Below are positions 61,537 through 64,000 of a DNA stretch of 64,000 nucleotides, piece after piece (within the stretch, counting starts at the first letter, position 1; each line of letters begins with the position of its first letter). The position numbers and the translations under genes are program-made. The DNA is from Pseudomonas haemolytica (lineage in GTDB: Bacteria > Pseudomonadota > Gammaproteobacteria > Pseudomonadales > Pseudomonadaceae): contig NZ_VOIW01000001.1 of NCBI RefSeq assembly GCF_009659625.1, positions 1,278,990 to 1,342,989 on the forward strand, in the 5' to 3' direction. The notes under the pieces are model-generated. The model saw only the letters and a program-made list of their open reading frames with translations, was not told the origin of the DNA and did not search any database.

Positions 61537-62268
61537 TTACCAAGGTTCGTTCCAGGGGCGCAGGTCTAGCTCGAACGTCCAGGCATCTCGAGGCTGGCTA
61601 TGCAGGAACCAGTAGTTGTCGGCAATGTGATCTGGGTTGAGGATGCCATCTTGATCCTTGAGGGCATATTTTTGCGGGAAGTTCTCGCGAATGAAGTCGG
61701 TATCGATGGCGCCGTCGACCACCACATGGGCGACGTGGATGCCCATCGGGCCTAATTCCCGCGCCATGCTTTGGGCAAGGGCGCGGATTCCGTGTTTGGC
61801 ACCGGCGAATGCGGCAAACCCCGCGCTCCCGCGCAAGCCGGCAGTGGCGCCGGTAAACAGGAGGGTGCCGCGGTTACGAGTGACCATGCGCTTGGCAACT
61901 TCGCGCGCGTTCAAGAAACCAGAAAAGCACGCCATCTCCCAGATTTTGAAATATTTGCGTGCGGTTTCTTCCAGAATGCTGCAAGGCACGTTGGCGCCGA
62001 TGTTGAAGACGAACGCTTCAATGGGCCCCAGTTCGCTTTCGATTTGCTCGACCAGTGCGATGACGTCATCTTCTTTGCGCGCATCACAGGCAAAGCCGTG
62101 GGCTTCTCCGCCTGCCGATTGGATGCTGTCTACCAGGGGCTGCAGTTTGTCGGCGCTGCGACGTGTGACGCAGGCGATGTAGCCTTCGCGAGCAAAGCGC
62201 TTGGCGATGGCGCCGCCGGTGGCGTCACCAGCACCGACCACCAATACGACTCTCTTGTTGTGCGTCAT
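61537..62268 (-). CDS. SDR-like protein lacking the catalytic tyrosine
   Basis: The product has 243 residues with a Rossmann fold start VVLVVGAGDATGGAIAKRF, acidic loop ACDAR and FNIGAN in the NNAG position. At the active site the usual YxxxK reads FAGAK (Phe in place of Tyr), and the expected serine segment reads FTGATAGLRG. It may therefore bind NAD(P)H without the classic reductase chemistry, or use another residue. It is upstream of the NahD-like gene by 34 bases and likely in one operon. Confidence 0.82.
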   Translation of the reverse strand: MTHNKRVVLVVGAGDATGGAIAKRFAREGYIACVTRRSADKLQPLVDSIQSAGGEAHGFACDARKEDDVIALVEQIESELGPIEAFVFNIGANVPCSILEETARKYFKIWEMACFSGFLNAREVAKRMVTRNRGTLLFTGATAGLRGSAGFAAFAGAKHGIRALAQSMARELGPMGIHVAHVVVDGAIDTDFIRENFPQKYALKDQDGILNPDHIADNYWFLHSQPRDAWTFELDLRPWNEPW

Positions 62269-62378
62269 GGGAACTCCATTGGCTCGATAATCGAGCAGGA
62301 GTTTAGCCGCCGTGTCGCAAATGGCTTGGAATTTAGCGGGAATTTAAGATGAGCAGTCAGGAGGGACTGCTCGGGCTG

Positions 62379-62660
62379 CTATTTACAGATGACGATCATA
62401 CTGCGGCTGGTGTAGCCGGCAGGGTTGAGGCCGAAGGGGTAGTCCCCGGGCTCCTCGGAGTTGTCACCGGACTTGGCAATCACCCGGTAACCCTTGGCGC
62501 CGCATGAATTGGCTGCACTGGTGTAGCACTGGTCCCAGGAGGAGGACAGGCCCGAACAGTTGATATGCAACCCTTTTTTGCCCCGCTTCACTTCTGTTTT
62601 GGTGGTTGCAGCACAGCCAGCGATGCCTACAACCAGCAACAGTATCAAAATTCGTTTCAT
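62379..62660 (-). CDS. Small lipoprotein of unknown function
   Basis: With the ATG at 62660 (AAGGA five bases upstream) the product has 93 residues. The signal peptide ends in the lipobox GIAGC. The mature part contains four further cysteines (INCSG, DQCYT, NSCGAKGYRV, VICK), which could form two disulfides in the periplasm. No known domain was recognised. Confidence 0.72.
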   Translation of the reverse strand: MKRILILLLVVGIAGCAATTKTEVKRGKKGLHINCSGLSSSWDQCYTSAANSCGAKGYRVIAKSGDNSEEPGDYPFGLNPAGYTSRSMIVICK

Positions 62661-62824
62661 TCCCATCCTTAAAAGGCCGCCCTGCAAAAGAGCAGAGCCG
62701 CTTTACTCGCTCTCGAGCCTGGCGTTCGTGCTGTCCGTGTCGAAACTCTCCATGAATGACATTCGCTTACGGCTTAAACATGGCCTAAATGAGCGGCAAA
62801 TACCAGAGCTAGAATTAAAGATGA

Positions 62825-63712
62825 TCAGTCGGCGGGCACCAGCGGTTTGGATTCGTTGCGCATTGTCAAAGTGGCACCCACGGAAGCCAGGATAATGCAA
62901 GTAATGGCCAGCCATTGGGCGAGGGATAGGTGCTCGTGCAAGAAAAGCAGGCCGGAGACGGCGCCGAACGCCGGCTCAATACTCATCAGCGTCCCGAACG
63001 TGCGCGCGGGGAGGCGAGTCAGTGCGACCATCTCCAGCGTGTAGGGCAAGGCAGTCGACAGAATTGCGACGCCGATGGCGATAGGAATCAGGGCGGGCGT
63101 CAGTAGTGCAGTGCCAGCATGCACGACCCCGATCGGTGCAACGAACAAGGCGGCAATCATTACGCCGAGTGCGGCGGTTTGAACACCGTTGTCATTCCCC
63201 GCCTTTTGGCCGAATAGAATATAGAGCGCCCAGCACACGCCTGCGCCCAGCGCGTAAGCCGCTCCTACCCAGTCTATACCGCTGCTGGCCTCGCCCATCG
63301 GGATCAGCAGGAGCAGGCCTATGATCGCGAGGGCAATCCACAGGAAGTCAACTGCTCGTCGTGAGGCGTAGATAGCGACGGCGAGTGGGCCTGTAAATTC
63401 GAGCGCTACTGCAATCCCCAAGGGCACGGTGCGCAGGGACATATAGAAGAGGAAGTTCATGCCACCCAGCGCCATCCCGTAGATGACCACTGTACGCAAG
63501 GACTTGGCTGTCAGCTTGGCGCGCCATGGGCGTAATAGAAGCAGCATGATCACACTGGCGAAAATCAAACGCAGGGCAGTGGTGCCTTGTGCGCCGACAA
63601 TGGGGAACATGCTCTTCGCCAATGAGGCCCCGGATTGGATGGAGGCCATGGCGATCAACAGCAGGCCGACGGGAAACAGTGCAGAGGCCAGGCTGCGGGG
63701 AGGGGTGGTCAT
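62825..63712 (-). CDS. rhtA: Threonine/homoserine exporter RhtA (EamA/DMT family)
   Basis: The product has 295 residues and ten membrane segments in two EamA repeats. Long stretches follow E. coli RhtA closely: AMASIQSGASLAKSMFPIVG, GGMNFLFYMSLRTVPLGIAV, ALEFTGPLAVAIY, STALPYTLEMVALTRLPART and FGTLMSIEPAF. It exports threonine and homoserine, and related amino acids. The 63713-63850 gap upstream is A/T-rich with the repeat TTGCTTAACAG-like elements but no gene. Confidence 0.9.
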   Translation of the reverse strand: MTTPPRSLASALFPVGLLLIAMASIQSGASLAKSMFPIVGAQGTTALRLIFASVIMLLLLRPWRAKLTAKSLRTVVIYGMALGGMNFLFYMSLRTVPLGIAVALEFTGPLAVAIYASRRAVDFLWIALAIIGLLLLIPMGEASSGIDWVGAAYALGAGVCWALYILFGQKAGNDNGVQTAALGVMIAALFVAPIGVVHAGTALLTPALIPIAIGVAILSTALPYTLEMVALTRLPARTFGTLMSIEPAFGAVSGLLFLHEHLSLAQWLAITCIILASVGATLTMRNESKPLVPAD

Positions 63713-63852
63713 TGGAGGTGTTCTTCCGAAGTCATAGTCGATAAACAGAAGTCGCTATGATGCTTAACTGTTAAGCAATGAGCAATATATTGCTCATGTG
63801 CCGATTGTGGTTTTCTATATAGAAGGAATTGATAGAAAGCCCAAATTAAGAG

Positions 63853-63887
63853 TTGACGGCGAATTATATCTGTCTATAATTCGCCCC
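63853..63887 (+). promoter_or_regulatory. Strong promoter, probably rRNA operon P1
   Basis: TTGACG (63853-63858) and the perfect TATAAT (63875-63880) are 16 bases apart and followed by the GC-rich discriminator TCGCCCC. A/T-rich DNA upstream could be an UP element. This pattern marks stringently controlled rRNA promoters. The downstream leader to base 64000 looks like the 16S leader of pseudomonads from memory; the rRNA gene itself is outside the window. Confidence 0.6.
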
Positions 63888-64000
63888 ACTTCCGGCGCAG
63901 TCGAAACGGAAAACTCCTTGGTAAACAATGAGTTATGAGGTTTTCGGCAGCAGGTTGCTTCAGTTCATCGAAGCCGAAAGGAAGTTGAAAAAGAGGTGTT

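Noticed and set aside
63928..64000. Short open frame starting ATG at the right end (MSYEVFGSRLL...).
   Set aside because: It has no ribosome binding site and lies in what looks like the untranslated leader after a strong rRNA-type promoter.
1..64000. CRISPR arrays, insertion sequences, prophage or integrase genes.
   Set aside because: No regularly spaced repeats, transposase-, integrase- or phage-like products were seen. The repeats present are REP/REPIN palindromes, the tRNA cassettes and a tRNA flank relic.

Overview
The window looks like chromosomal DNA of a Pseudomonas of the fluorescens group. The evidence is the high GC content, the P. fluorescens-type REP/REPIN palindromes in many intergenic gaps, and a complete pyoverdine-iron release operon (fpvGHJK-fpvCDEF) in the order known from P. 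aeruginosa. Housekeeping and accessory loci alternate, and no insertion sequence, prophage or CRISPR array was seen. All names come from reading translated sequences and motifs; no database search was run.

Layout. 1-8.7 kb: the end of an ABC-2 exporter, a TetR/MFS divergent pair, a TDT-family carrier, an LplT-PlsC fusion, a guanidinium exporter gene preceded by a guanidine-II riboswitch, a bile-acid-symporter-family carrier and rdgC. 8.9-9.4 kb: two near-identical tRNA-Val(UAC)/tRNA-Asp(GUC) pairs. 9.5-17.9 kb: the Kdp K+ pump and its KdpDE sensor system, in the unusual order F-(27-aa ORF)-A-C-B-D-E; a decayed copy of the tRNA-Asp 3' flank lies just beyond it. 18.4-24.4 kb: a BCCT carrier followed by a CocE/NonD hydrolase, a LysR regulator and an MFS carrier. 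24.4-27.5 kb: a membrane-anchored di-haem cytochrome and catalase-related protein, followed by a micro-ORF sharing a C-terminal signature with a micro-ORF near kdp. 27.7-34 kb: FKBP lipoprotein, DUF1232 protein, XRE regulator pair, an EAL-CBS-GGDDF protein and the Prc protease.

34.3-40.8 kb is a likely organophosphorus uptake locus: GntR/UTRA regulator, binding protein, phosphodiesterase/phosphatase-superfamily hydrolase, two permeases, ATPase and HAD phosphatase, with two matching operator-like palindromes in the divergent promoter region. 40.8-47 kb is the fpv operon. 47.3-51.8 kb holds an MFS carrier, a LysR gene remnant, a VOC protein, soxR with a clear SoxR box facing an ABM-domain gene, a sigma-54 activator and a small lipoprotein.

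52.1-57.6 kb is the least ordinary locus. A 1373-residue exported protein combines a carbohydrate-binding-like module, a sorbosone-dehydrogenase-like propeller, two CxxCH sites and planctomycete-type PSD/PSCyt domains. It is followed at once by a Tat-exported DUF1552 protein whose HXXSHH signature is altered. This is the best candidate for an undescribed system. 57.9-63.7 kb holds a stand-alone cysteine desulfurase, a long aminopeptidase P, a NahD-like isomerase, an SDR-like protein without the catalytic tyrosine, a lipoprotein and rhtA. The last bases carry a strong promoter with a GC-rich discriminator, probably leading into an rRNA operon outside the window.
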